Assembly (NCBI RefSeq): GCF_022815645.1
Contig: NZ_JALGRO010000013.1
Span: forward strand, 1-64,000
Length of the DNA: 64,000 nt
Origin: Curtobacterium sp. VKM Ac-2922
GTDB lineage: Bacteria > Actinomycetota > Actinomycetes > Actinomycetales > Microbacteriaceae
Reading direction: 5' to 3'
The first letter of the stretch is position 1. Each line of letters starts with the position of its first letter. The position numbers and the translations under genes are program-made. Shown piece after piece: positions 1 through 7,371 of this stretch. The notes beneath the pieces are model-generated. The model saw only the letters and a list, made by a program, of their open reading frames with translations. It was not told the DNA's origin and ran no database searches.

Positions 1-1
1 C

Positions 2-43
2 CGGGTGCAGCGCCAGGTGCGCGCGCAGGTGGCGGTGCAGTAG
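2..43 (+). CDS. 3' end of an unidentified gene (partial)
   Basis: An open frame enters from the left edge and ends at TAG 41-43, leaving only about 13 residues rich in Gln, Val and Arg. It is followed within 15 bases by a strong palindrome of the kind that closes other genes here, and it converges on the hydrolase gene, so a real gene end is likely. Too little remains to identify the product. Confidence 0.35.
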   Translation, partial: RVQRQVRAQVAVQ

Positions 44-56
44 ACAGCACCACCGA

Positions 57-100
57 CGGACCGGAGGCCCGGTGCCAGCTGGCACCGGGCCTCCTGTCCG
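57..100. terminator. Palindrome of the GGAGGC...GCCTCC family between convergent genes
   Basis: A perfect 32-bp palindrome at 63-94, centred on GCCAGCTGGC, is extended by five more pairs on each side after one mismatch. It sits between the partial plus-strand gene and the minus-strand hydrolase and probably ends both transcripts. There is no T tract. The same sequence recurs at least seven times in the window. Confidence 0.7.
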
Positions 101-111
101 ATCCGGCGAGA

Positions 112-1335
112 CTACCGGGCCGCGCGCTGGTCGCGCGGCTGCACCACCTCGGTCAGCCACGCCAGGATGCGGGCGTCGAACCAGTCGGCGTCGTGGTTCC
201 AGAGCTTGGTGTGCCGCGCGACGTGGGCGACCTCGAGCCGCACCAGGTCCGGGCGGGCTTCAGCCAGCGCGTGCGAGGCCGACGAGGGCACGAAGCCGTC
301 GTCGTCGCTGTGCAGCAGCAGGATCGGCACGGTGAGTTCGTCGGCGCGGGCGACCATGTCGAGCTCGCGCAGGTCGACGGGCTGCTGCAGACCGGCCAAC
401 CGGTGCAGCACCGGCGTCCGCAGCACCCGCTGGGCCACCTTGCGCACGACCCGGGGCAGCCGGAGCGCCCGGCTCTGCGACTTCAGGACCGCGTGCCAGT
501 CGACCACGGCCGACTCGAGCACGACACCGTCGACCAGCTGCGCCAACGGTGACCGGACCAGGGTCTGCAGGACGACCGCGCCACCCATCGACCAGCCCAT
601 CAGGACCACGCTGGTGGCGCCCTGTCCCTCGACCCAGCGGAGCGCCGCGTCGACGTCCTCCCACTCGGTGGAGCCCAGCCCGTACCGGCCGTCCACGCTC
701 TTGGGCGCGACACCGTCGTTCCGCCACGAGGCGAGCAGCACCGAGTACCCCGCTGCCCGGAACACCGGCAGCGCGCGGATCGTCTCGGCACGGGTGACAC
801 CGCGGCCGTGCACCAGGACGGCCCACGGGGCGGCGGGGTCGTCGGCACGCACGACCCAGGCCGGAGCCGGGCCGTTCGGGGTCGGGACGTCGATGTCCTC
901 GACGGGGACGTCGAGCTCGCCGGGGGTCAGGTAGAACCAGCCGCCCCACCGACCACGACGGGCCGTGGTCGGGTCACCGGCGTCGACGGCGATGATGCGC
1001 CGGGTGACGGTGGCGGTCGTGGTCTCGAGGACGTCGCCGACGCGCATGTGCCCGGTCCCGCCGCCGAACCACAGGCTGTAGCGGCCCTGCAGCTCGGTGT
1101 CGGGCGTGCGCTCGAGCACGACGGTCGCGCGCTGCAGGTCCACGGCCAGGATCGGGACCCGCTCGGTGCGCTTGCGGTCCGGGGTGACGACCATCCGGGC
1201 GATCGCGGCGACGAAGCCACCGACCACGGCGGTGCCGACGACGGCTGCGGCCAGACCGGCGCCCAGGGCGACCAGGCCGGCGGAGCGTGCGGTCTCCTGC
1301 ACCACGTCCTCGGCGGGTCGCACGGAACGGGACAT
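112..1335 (-). CDS. Membrane-anchored alpha/beta hydrolase
   Basis: Serine hydrolase of the alpha/beta fold, 407 residues. A hydrophobic stretch near residues 20-45 looks like an N-terminal membrane anchor. The nucleophile elbow reads GWSMGG, the acid is probably in LLHSDDDGFVP and the histidine in the region VAHVARHTKLW near the C-terminus. The substrate cannot be told. The start is set at ATG 1335 because a TAGGCT -10 box lies exactly 7 nt upstream; an in-frame ATG at 1356 lies upstream of that box and is unlikely. It diverges from the DUF3000 gene and shares two bases of its promoter with it. Confidence 0.85.
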   Translation of the reverse strand: MSRSVRPAEDVVQETARSAGLVALGAGLAAAVVGTAVVGGFVAAIARMVVTPDRKRTERVPILAVDLQRATVVLERTPDTELQGRYSLWFGGGTGHMRVGDVLETTTATVTRRIIAVDAGDPTTARRGRWGGWFYLTPGELDVPVEDIDVPTPNGPAPAWVVRADDPAAPWAVLVHGRGVTRAETIRALPVFRAAGYSVLLASWRNDGVAPKSVDGRYGLGSTEWEDVDAALRWVEGQGATSVVLMGWSMGGAVVLQTLVRSPLAQLVDGVVLESAVVDWHAVLKSQSRALRLPRVVRKVAQRVLRTPVLHRLAGLQQPVDLRELDMVARADELTVPILLLHSDDDGFVPSSASHALAEARPDLVRLEVAHVARHTKLWNHDADWFDARILAWLTEVVQPRDQRAAR

Positions 1336-1342
1336 GGTCCGG

Positions 1343-1348
1343 AGCCTA
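1343..1348 (-). promoter_or_regulatory. -10 box of the hydrolase gene, leaderless
   Basis: TAGGCT on the minus strand, followed by 7 nt and the ATG at 1335. It overlaps the opposing TAGTCT box by the two bases TA. Confidence 0.65.
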
Positions 1349-1352
1349 GTCT
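1347..1352 (+). promoter_or_regulatory. -10 box of the DUF3000 gene, leaderless
   Basis: TAGTCT, followed by 6 nt and GTG 1359. It is part of a bidirectional promoter with the hydrolase gene. Confidence 0.65.
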
Positions 1353-1358
1353 GCATCC

Positions 1359-1943
1359 GTGTCCGAAACCCCTGAGCCCGAGGCCTTCGCGCAGCTCCGC
1401 GCGTACGTCGCCGCGGGCGGGACCCGTGCCGAGACGACCATCACCGAGATCCCGTCGCCCTCGCGCCTGGCGCCGTTCTCGATCGCCCTGGCCGCGGACG
1501 TGTCCGGCGTCGAGCACGGCGTCGACTCCGACCTGGGGACCGGCCGGTTCATCGCGTTGTACGACCCGTCCGAGCCCGAGGGCTGGGCAGGGGCGTTCCG
1601 CATCGTGACGTTCGCCCAGGCGCCCCTGGAGCCCGAGATCGGTGTCGACGAGTTCGTCGCCGACGTCACGTGGAGCTGGCTCGTCGACGCCCTGGCAGCG
1701 CAGGGTGCCGAGTACGACCGGGCGTCGGGCACCGCCACCAAGATCATCTCCCGCGGCTACGGCGAGCTCGCGGCGCAGGGCGACGGCGCACAGCTGGAGC
1801 TCCGGGCGTCGTGGACGCCGCGCGGCACCGACCTCGTCGCGCACGTCGAGGCGTGGGAGGAGATCGTCACCATGCTCGCAGGACTGCCACCGTCGTCGGA
1901 CGGCGTGACGCTGCTCGGCCCCAGGAGGCTCGCCCGTGACTGA
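1359..1943 (+). CDS. DUF3000 family protein
   Basis: 194 residues that match my recollection of the actinobacterial DUF3000 family, a cytosolic protein without assigned function that usually sits next to ribonuclease D. I see no signal peptide, membrane segment or catalytic motif. The GTG start is supported by a TAGTCT box 6 nt upstream, so the message is probably leaderless. The end overlaps the start of rnd by 8 bases, which implies translational coupling and a two-gene operon. Confidence 0.85.
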   Translation: MSETPEPEAFAQLRAYVAAGGTRAETTITEIPSPSRLAPFSIALAADVSGVEHGVDSDLGTGRFIALYDPSEPEGWAGAFRIVTFAQAPLEPEIGVDEFVADVTWSWLVDALAAQGAEYDRASGTATKIISRGYGELAAQGDGAQLELRASWTPRGTDLVAHVEAWEEIVTMLAGLPPSSDGVTLLGPRRLARD

Positions 1944-3324
1944 CCCGAACAACCCCTTCCTGGCGCCGAGTGCGCCGCCGGCGGCTGCACCCGTCGCCGC
2001 TGCTGCGGCGGCGCCCGTCGCTGCTGCTGCTGCGCCGTCGGCTGGTGCTGTGCCCTCGTTCGAGGCCGGGCACGACGCCGTCAAGGTGATCGAGGACCGG
2101 TCGGACTACCTGGCGGCCGTCGCGGCCATCGCAGCGGGCCACGGGCCGGTCGCGGTCGACGCCGAGCGGGCCAGCGGCTACCGCTACTCGCAGCGGGCGT
2201 ACCTGATCCAGGTGTTCCGACGCGGAGCCGGGGCCTTCCTGTTCGACCCGATCGCGATCGGCTCGTTCCAGGAACTGCAGGACGCCATCGTCGACCAGGA
2301 GTGGCTGTTCCACGCTGCCTCGCAGGACCTGCCCTGCCTGCTCGAGGTCGGGCTGGTCCCGACCCGCATCTTCGACACCGAACTCGGGGCACGCATCGCC
2401 GGCTTCCCGCGCGTCGGACTCGGCGCCGTCGTCGAGCAGCTGCTCGGCATCACGCTCGCCAAGGCCCACTCCGCTGCCGACTGGTCGACGCGCCCGCTCC
2501 CCCAGTCGTGGCTGGTGTACGCCGCGCTCGACGTCGAGCTGCTGCCCGACCTGCGCGACGCCCTGGCTGCCGTGCTCGACGACGCCGGCAAGTCCGACAT
2601 CGCCGCGCAGGAGTTCGACGCCGTGCTGCACCGCGCGCCGAAGCCGCCGCGGGCGGAACCGTGGCGGCGCCTGTCCGGCATGCACGCGCTGCGCGGCACC
2701 CGGGCGCTCGCGATCGCCCGGTCGCTCTGGAGGGCGCGCGACGCGTTCGCGCAGGAGTCGGACACCGCGCCCGGCCGGATCATCCCGGATGCCGCGATCG
2801 TGGCCGCCGCCGCAGCGGCTCCCGAGACCCGCAAGGACCTGGCCGCGCTCAAGGCCTTCACGGGTCGCGCGAGCCGCTCCGAGATCGACCGCTGGTGGGC
2901 CGCCGTGGACGAGGGGCGCACGACCGACGACCTGCCGAAGCTCCGCGGCAAGGGCGAGCCCACGCTGCCCCCACCTCGCGCGTGGGCCGACCGGAACCCC
3001 GCTGCCGACCGTCGGTACAAGGGTGCTCGCGCAGCCGTCACTGCCGTCGCCGAACAGCTGGACGTCCCGCTCGAGAACCTGCTGACCCCGGACACGCTCC
3101 GCACGATCGCCTGGGAGCCGCCCGCGGCCGTCGACACGGCATCGGTGGGCGCTGCGCTCGCGGCCCTCGATGCCCGCCCCTGGCAGGTCGAGGCCACCGC
3201 CGGCGTGATCGCCGACGCGTTCACCGCGGCTGCCCGAGGGGTGTCCGCCAGCACGGAGGACGACCGTTCCCCGGTTGTGGCAGAAGGACAGGACGACGCC
3301 GCTGCGGGTCCCGCGGCGTCGTAG
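1936..3324 (+). CDS. rnd: Ribonuclease D family 3'-5' exonuclease with HRDC domain
   Basis: 462-residue DEDD exonuclease probably involved in tRNA and structured-RNA 3' trimming. The first about 45 residues are a low-complexity Ala/Pro stretch, then the exonuclease core shows VAVDAERASGYRYSQRAYLIQ (DxE metal site), the HAASQDLPCL motif and a third acid near VYAALDVELLPDL. An HRDC helical domain follows at about residues 245-320 and a second HRDC-like region closes the protein. It overlaps the DUF3000 gene by 8 bases. The GTG start is taken because it precedes the low-complexity leader directly; a slightly later start would not affect the domains. Confidence 0.9.
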   Translation: MTDPNNPFLAPSAPPAAAPVAAAAAAPVAAAAAPSAGAVPSFEAGHDAVKVIEDRSDYLAAVAAIAAGHGPVAVDAERASGYRYSQRAYLIQVFRRGAGAFLFDPIAIGSFQELQDAIVDQEWLFHAASQDLPCLLEVGLVPTRIFDTELGARIAGFPRVGLGAVVEQLLGITLAKAHSAADWSTRPLPQSWLVYAALDVELLPDLRDALAAVLDDAGKSDIAAQEFDAVLHRAPKPPRAEPWRRLSGMHALRGTRALAIARSLWRARDAFAQESDTAPGRIIPDAAIVAAAAAAPETRKDLAALKAFTGRASRSEIDRWWAAVDEGRTTDDLPKLRGKGEPTLPPPRAWADRNPAADRRYKGARAAVTAVAEQLDVPLENLLTPDTLRTIAWEPPAAVDTASVGAALAALDARPWQVEATAGVIADAFTAAARGVSASTEDDRSPVVAEGQDDAAAGPAAS

Positions 3325-3457
3325 GAACCGACCAACCGAGGTGCATGCCCTCAGCCCGGGGGCATAGCGTCGGGACCGTCGTCGGGGTACGCCCCGACCA
3401 GGGTCGGAGCGCACCTGTCGCCCCGACTCGATCGATGTGGATCTGTGGAGGCCAGCT

Positions 3458-4669
3458 TTGCCAAAGGCATCAGACGTCGTCTTCGTCGACGGCGTGCGGA
3501 CACCGTTCGGACGCGCCGGGGAGAAGGGGGTGTTCTGGCGGACCCGCGCCGACGACCTCGCCGTGCACGCCATGCGTGGACTGCTCGACCGGAACGCGTC
3601 CCTCGACCCCGCGGCCGTCGACGACGTCGCGGTCGCTGCCACGACGCAGCAGGGTGACCAGGGCCTGACGCTCGGACGCACCGTCGGCATGCTCGCCGGG
3701 CTGCCGAAGACCGTGCCCGGCTACGCCATCGACCGGATGTGCGCCGGCGCCATGACGAGCGTGACGACCCTCGCGGGGGCCATCGCCTTCGGGGCGGCCG
3801 ACATCGCGATCGCCGGTGGTGTCGAGCACATGGGCCGGCACCCGATGGGCTTCAACTCGGACCCGAACCCCCGCTTCATCGCCGAGCGCATGGTCAACGC
3901 CGACGCGCTCGTGATGGGCAAGACCGCCGAGCGCCTGCACGACCGGTTCCCGGCGATCACGAAGGACCGCACCGATGCGTTCGCCGTGCAGTCGCAGCAG
4001 CGCTACGCCGCCGCGTGGGCAGCGGGCAAGCTGCAGCCGGACCTGGTCCCGATCGAGGTGAACACCGGGCAGGGCTGGGACATCGTGACGACGGACGAGC
4101 CGCCGCGCCCGGGCACCACGCTCGAGGCACTGGCCGCGCTCAAGACCCCGTTCCGTCCGCACGGTCGTGTCACCGCCGGCAACGCCGCAGGACTCAACGA
4201 CGGTGCGACCATGAGTCTCATCGCCTCGGACGCCGGTGCCAAGCAGTTCGGCCTGACCCCGAAGATGCGGATGGTGTCCTTCGCCTTCGCCGGCGTCGAC
4301 CCCGAGGTGATGGGCATCGGTCCGGTGCCCGCGACGGACAAGGCACTGGCCAAGGCCGGGCTGTCCATCGACGACATCGGGCTGTTCGAGATCAACGAGG
4401 CGTTCGCCGTGCAGGTGCTCGCGTTCCTCGACAACTACGGCATCCCGGCCGAATCCACGAACGTCAACGCCTGGGGCGGCGCGATCGCCGTCGGGCACCC
4501 GCTCGCGTCGAGTGGCGTCCGTCTGATGAACCAGCTCGCCGCGCAGTTCGCCGAGCGTCCCGACGTGCAGTACGGCATCACGACCATGTGCATCGGTCTG
4601 GGCCAAGGCGGCACCGTCATCTGGGAGAACCCGGGCTACAGCAAGTCAGCGGCACGGAAGGCGGCCTGA
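3458..4669 (+). CDS. fadA: Acetyl-CoA C-acyltransferase (3-ketoacyl-CoA thiolase)
   Basis: Last step of fatty-acid beta-oxidation: thiolytic cleavage of 3-ketoacyl-CoA. 403 residues from a TTG start chosen because GGAGG lies 7 nt upstream; the in-frame GTG at 3437 lacks a ribosome site. The nucleophilic Cys is in the region reading DRMCAGAMTS (about residue 90), the catalytic His in GGAIAVGHPL and the second Cys in TTMCIGLGQGG. It lies 2 bases upstream of fadB, so the two trifunctional-complex subunits are co-expressed. No regulator is adjacent. Confidence 0.95.
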   Translation: MPKASDVVFVDGVRTPFGRAGEKGVFWRTRADDLAVHAMRGLLDRNASLDPAAVDDVAVAATTQQGDQGLTLGRTVGMLAGLPKTVPGYAIDRMCAGAMTSVTTLAGAIAFGAADIAIAGGVEHMGRHPMGFNSDPNPRFIAERMVNADALVMGKTAERLHDRFPAITKDRTDAFAVQSQQRYAAAWAAGKLQPDLVPIEVNTGQGWDIVTTDEPPRPGTTLEALAALKTPFRPHGRVTAGNAAGLNDGATMSLIASDAGAKQFGLTPKMRMVSFAFAGVDPEVMGIGPVPATDKALAKAGLSIDDIGLFEINEAFAVQVLAFLDNYGIPAESTNVNAWGGAIAVGHPLASSGVRLMNQLAAQFAERPDVQYGITTMCIGLGQGGTVIWENPGYSKSAARKAA

Positions 4670-4671
4670 TC

Positions 4672-6810
4672 ATGACCCTCGTCGACAACGACCAGCTGCT
4701 CGCGCTCTCCGAGGACGAGGTGGTCACGCACTCGTACCTCAAGCACGTCCCGCTCCCCTCGGGCGGCACGCTCGGGCTCATCACGCTCGACAACGACAAG
4801 GACTACAAGCGTCCGTCGACGCTCGGCCCGCGCACGCTCATCGAGCTGTCGGGTGTGCTCGACACGCTGAAGACCGAGGCGGCGAACGGCACCGTGCAGG
4901 CCGTCGCGATCACCGGCAAGGAGTACTGCTTCGCGGCCGGAGCCGACCTGTCCCAGGCGGCGTCGGTGCCTTCGCGTGCGGTCGCCCACGACCTGGCGGC
5001 ACTCGGACACGCGACCCTGCGCAAGCTCAGCGACCTCGGTGTGCCCTCGTTCGCCTTCATCAACGGCATCGCGCTCGGCGGCGGACTCGAGGTCGGGCTG
5101 CACTGCACCTACCGCGTGTTCTCGTCGGCTGCGCAGGGCATCGGCCTGCCCGAGGTCTTCCTCGGCATCATCCCCGGCTGGGGTGGCGCGACCCTGCTGC
5201 CGCGCCTGATCGGTCCCGAGAAGGCGCTCCGCGTCATCGTCGAGAACCCGCTGAAGAACAACCGCCTGATGGACGGGGCTGCAGCGGTCGACCTCGGCAT
5301 CGGCGACGTGCTCATCCCCTCGGTCACGTTCCTGCCGTCCGCGGTGGCGTGGGCCGACGGCGTGGTCGCCGGCCGCACCAAGGTCGTCCGCAAGAACGAA
5401 CCCGGCATGCTCGAGAAGGCCGCCTGGGGCACGGTCGTCAAGGTCGCCCGCTCGCAGGTCGCGTCGAAGATCGGCACCGTGCCGAAGTCGCCGTTCCGGG
5501 CCCTCGACCTGGTCGCCGCGGCGAAGAGCGGCAGCCTCGACGAGCGCTTCGCCGGCGAGGACGACGCGCTCGCAGACCTGCTCTCCGGCGACCAGTTCGC
5601 GGCCTCGATGTACGCGTTCGACCTCGTGCAGAAGCGCGCCAAGCGTCCGGTGGGCGCTCCGGCCGACGTGGAGCCGAAGAAGATCACCAAGGTCGGCGTG
5701 CTCGGCGCCGGACTGATGGCGTCGCAGTTCGCGCTGCTGTTCGCCCGTCGTCTGGGCGTGCCGGTGGTCATCACGGACGTCGACCAGACCCGTGTCGACG
5801 CCGGCGTGGCCCGCATCCAGGGCGAGGTCGCGAAGCTGCTCGACAAGGGCCGCGTGTCCCCGGACGACGCCAACCGCATCACCGCACTCGTCAGCGGCTC
5901 GGTGTCCTACGACGCCTTCGCCGATGCCGACTGGGTGATCGAGGCCGTGTTCGAGGAGATGGGCGTCAAGCAGGAGGTCCTGCGGAAGATCGAACAGGTC
6001 ATCGCGCCGGACGCCATCCTCGCCACGAACACCTCGTCGTTGTCCGTCGCCGAGATGGCCTCGGTGCTGCAGCAGCCGGAGCGTCTCGTCGGGTTCCACT
6101 TCTTCAACCCGGTGGCGGTCATGCCCCTGGTCGAGGTCGTCCGTGCCTCCGACACCTCGGACCAGGCGGTCGCCACCGCACTCGCGGTCGCCAAGACCCT
6201 GAAGAAGACCGCGATCGTCACGGCCGACCAGCCCGGCTTCGTCGTCAACCGCGTGTTGGCGCGGGTGCTCGGCGAGGCGATGCGCGGGGTCGAGGAAGGC
6301 ACCCCGTTCGACGTCGTCACCGCCGGTGCCCAGCCCCTCGGCCTGCCGATGTCACCGTTCGAGCTGCTCGAACTCGTCGGGCTGCCCGTCGGCGCGCACG
6401 TGCTCGACTCGCACCACGCGGCCTGGCCCGAGCGGTTCTACCCCGGCGACGGGCTGAAGCGCATCGCCGAGCACGGCACCATCCTGACCCGCGACAAGAA
6501 GGGCACGGTGACGGGCTACGACCCCGTGGCGGTCAAGCTCGTCGCCCCGGCCAAGAAGGACGCTGCCCCGGTCGACGCTGCCACCATGCAGCAGCGGTTC
6601 GAGGACGCCCTGGCCGACGAGGTGCACCGCATGTTGGAGGACGGCGTCGTGCAGCACGTCGAGGAGATCGACCTCGGGCTCATCCTGGGCGCGGGCTACC
6701 CGTTCCAGGCCGGCGGCATCAGCCCGTACCTCGACCGCTCCGGCGCTTCGGAGCGCGTGTTCGGCGGCACGTTCCACGACCCGCGGATCGTCGGCCCCGA
6801 GTCGCGCTAG
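4672..6810 (+). CDS. fadB: Fatty-acid oxidation multifunctional alpha subunit (enoyl-CoA hydratase / 3-hydroxyacyl-CoA dehydrogenase)
   Basis: 712 residues, close to the length of FadB/FadJ-type enzymes. The N-terminal crotonase domain shows the oxyanion region FAAGADLSQA and a GLPEVFLGIIPGWGG segment. From about residue 340 the Rossmann motif GVLGAGLMAS opens the NAD-binding dehydrogenase domain, with NTSSLSVAEMA and the His of GFHFFNPVAVMPLVE in the active site, followed by two C-terminal helical domains. With FadA it forms the beta-oxidation complex. ATG 4672 follows the fadA stop by two bases. A 13-bp perfect hairpin follows the gene. Confidence 0.95.
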   Translation: MTLVDNDQLLALSEDEVVTHSYLKHVPLPSGGTLGLITLDNDKDYKRPSTLGPRTLIELSGVLDTLKTEAANGTVQAVAITGKEYCFAAGADLSQAASVPSRAVAHDLAALGHATLRKLSDLGVPSFAFINGIALGGGLEVGLHCTYRVFSSAAQGIGLPEVFLGIIPGWGGATLLPRLIGPEKALRVIVENPLKNNRLMDGAAAVDLGIGDVLIPSVTFLPSAVAWADGVVAGRTKVVRKNEPGMLEKAAWGTVVKVARSQVASKIGTVPKSPFRALDLVAAAKSGSLDERFAGEDDALADLLSGDQFAASMYAFDLVQKRAKRPVGAPADVEPKKITKVGVLGAGLMASQFALLFARRLGVPVVITDVDQTRVDAGVARIQGEVAKLLDKGRVSPDDANRITALVSGSVSYDAFADADWVIEAVFEEMGVKQEVLRKIEQVIAPDAILATNTSSLSVAEMASVLQQPERLVGFHFFNPVAVMPLVEVVRASDTSDQAVATALAVAKTLKKTAIVTADQPGFVVNRVLARVLGEAMRGVEEGTPFDVVTAGAQPLGLPMSPFELLELVGLPVGAHVLDSHHAAWPERFYPGDGLKRIAEHGTILTRDKKGTVTGYDPVAVKLVAPAKKDAAPVDAATMQQRFEDALADEVHRMLEDGVVQHVEEIDLGLILGAGYPFQAGGISPYLDRSGASERVFGGTFHDPRIVGPESR

Positions 6811-6845
6811 CACCGCCAGCGGACCGTACCGCACGCCCGCACGAC

Positions 6846-6875
6846 CATCGCGCCCCGTCCCCACGGGGCGCGATG
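6846..6875 (+). terminator. Hairpin terminator after fadB
   Basis: Perfect 13-bp stem (left arm CATCGCGCCCCGT) with a CCCC loop, 35 bases after the fadB stop. There is no T tract, as usual in GC-rich actinobacteria. Confidence 0.7.
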
Positions 6876-6913
6876 TCCGTCCGGGGATGCGGTCCGCGTA
6901 TGGTGTGGAGGCG

Positions 6914-6919
6914 TAGCGT
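6914..6919 (+). promoter_or_regulatory. -10 box of the small gene at 6927, leaderless
   Basis: TAGCGT followed by 7 nt and GTG 6927. Confidence 0.55.
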
Positions 6920-6926
6920 CGACCGC

Positions 6927-7205
6927 GTGCAGGACTGGTGGGCACCGCGGGCACCGAGCGGACCGAGCGTCGTGCTCGCCGTCCCGCTCGTCGACCTCCC
7001 CGACGTCCTCCAGCATGCGGTGGACATCGTCCCGGGGGCAGCTGCGATGGAGATCCGCGACGACGGGGCGGTGATCGCTCGCCGCACCTCGTTCGCGGCA
7101 CGTGCGGAGAACATCGTCATCCGCTTCGAGCCGGTCGATCCCACACACAGCCGGATCCGCATCGTCCGCGAGGGCCGCGAAGCACCGCTCGACCCGCTGC
7201 CCTGA
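6927..7205 (+). CDS. Hypothetical small protein, 92 residues
   Basis: I do not recognise the family. The start is placed at GTG 6927 because TAGCGT lies exactly 7 nt upstream, the spacing used repeatedly in this window; an in-frame ATG at 6900 lies upstream of the box. The product begins with a Trp-rich segment (DWWAP), has a hydrophobic strand pattern and no transmembrane helix, and reads like a small alpha+beta cytosolic domain. It stands alone between the fadB terminator and the long inverted repeat before dxs. Confidence 0.6.
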   Translation: MQDWWAPRAPSGPSVVLAVPLVDLPDVLQHAVDIVPGAAAMEIRDDGAVIARRTSFAARAENIVIRFEPVDPTHSRIRIVREGREAPLDPLP

Positions 7206-7218
7206 GGCGTGGATCGCG

Positions 7219-7284
7219 TTCGCACAACGCAAAGCACTGCGCGCCACGTCGGTGTGTGGTGCGGGGTGCTTTCCGTTGTGCGAA
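7219..7284. repeat. 66-bp inverted-repeat element between convergent genes
   Basis: Left arm 7219-7237 and right arm 7266-7284 match at 18 of 19 positions (TTCGCACAACGnAAAGCAC). The interior is GC-rich and partly self-complementary. It lies between the small plus-strand gene and the dxs stop. It resembles no terminator of the main palindrome family. Confidence 0.75.
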
Positions 7285-7371
7285 AGGTCGCGGCGACCGA
7301 CAACAGACGCCGGCGGACGGGAGGTCCGGCGCAGGTCCGGCGGGCGGGCCGCGGCCCGCAGCAGCGCGGCC

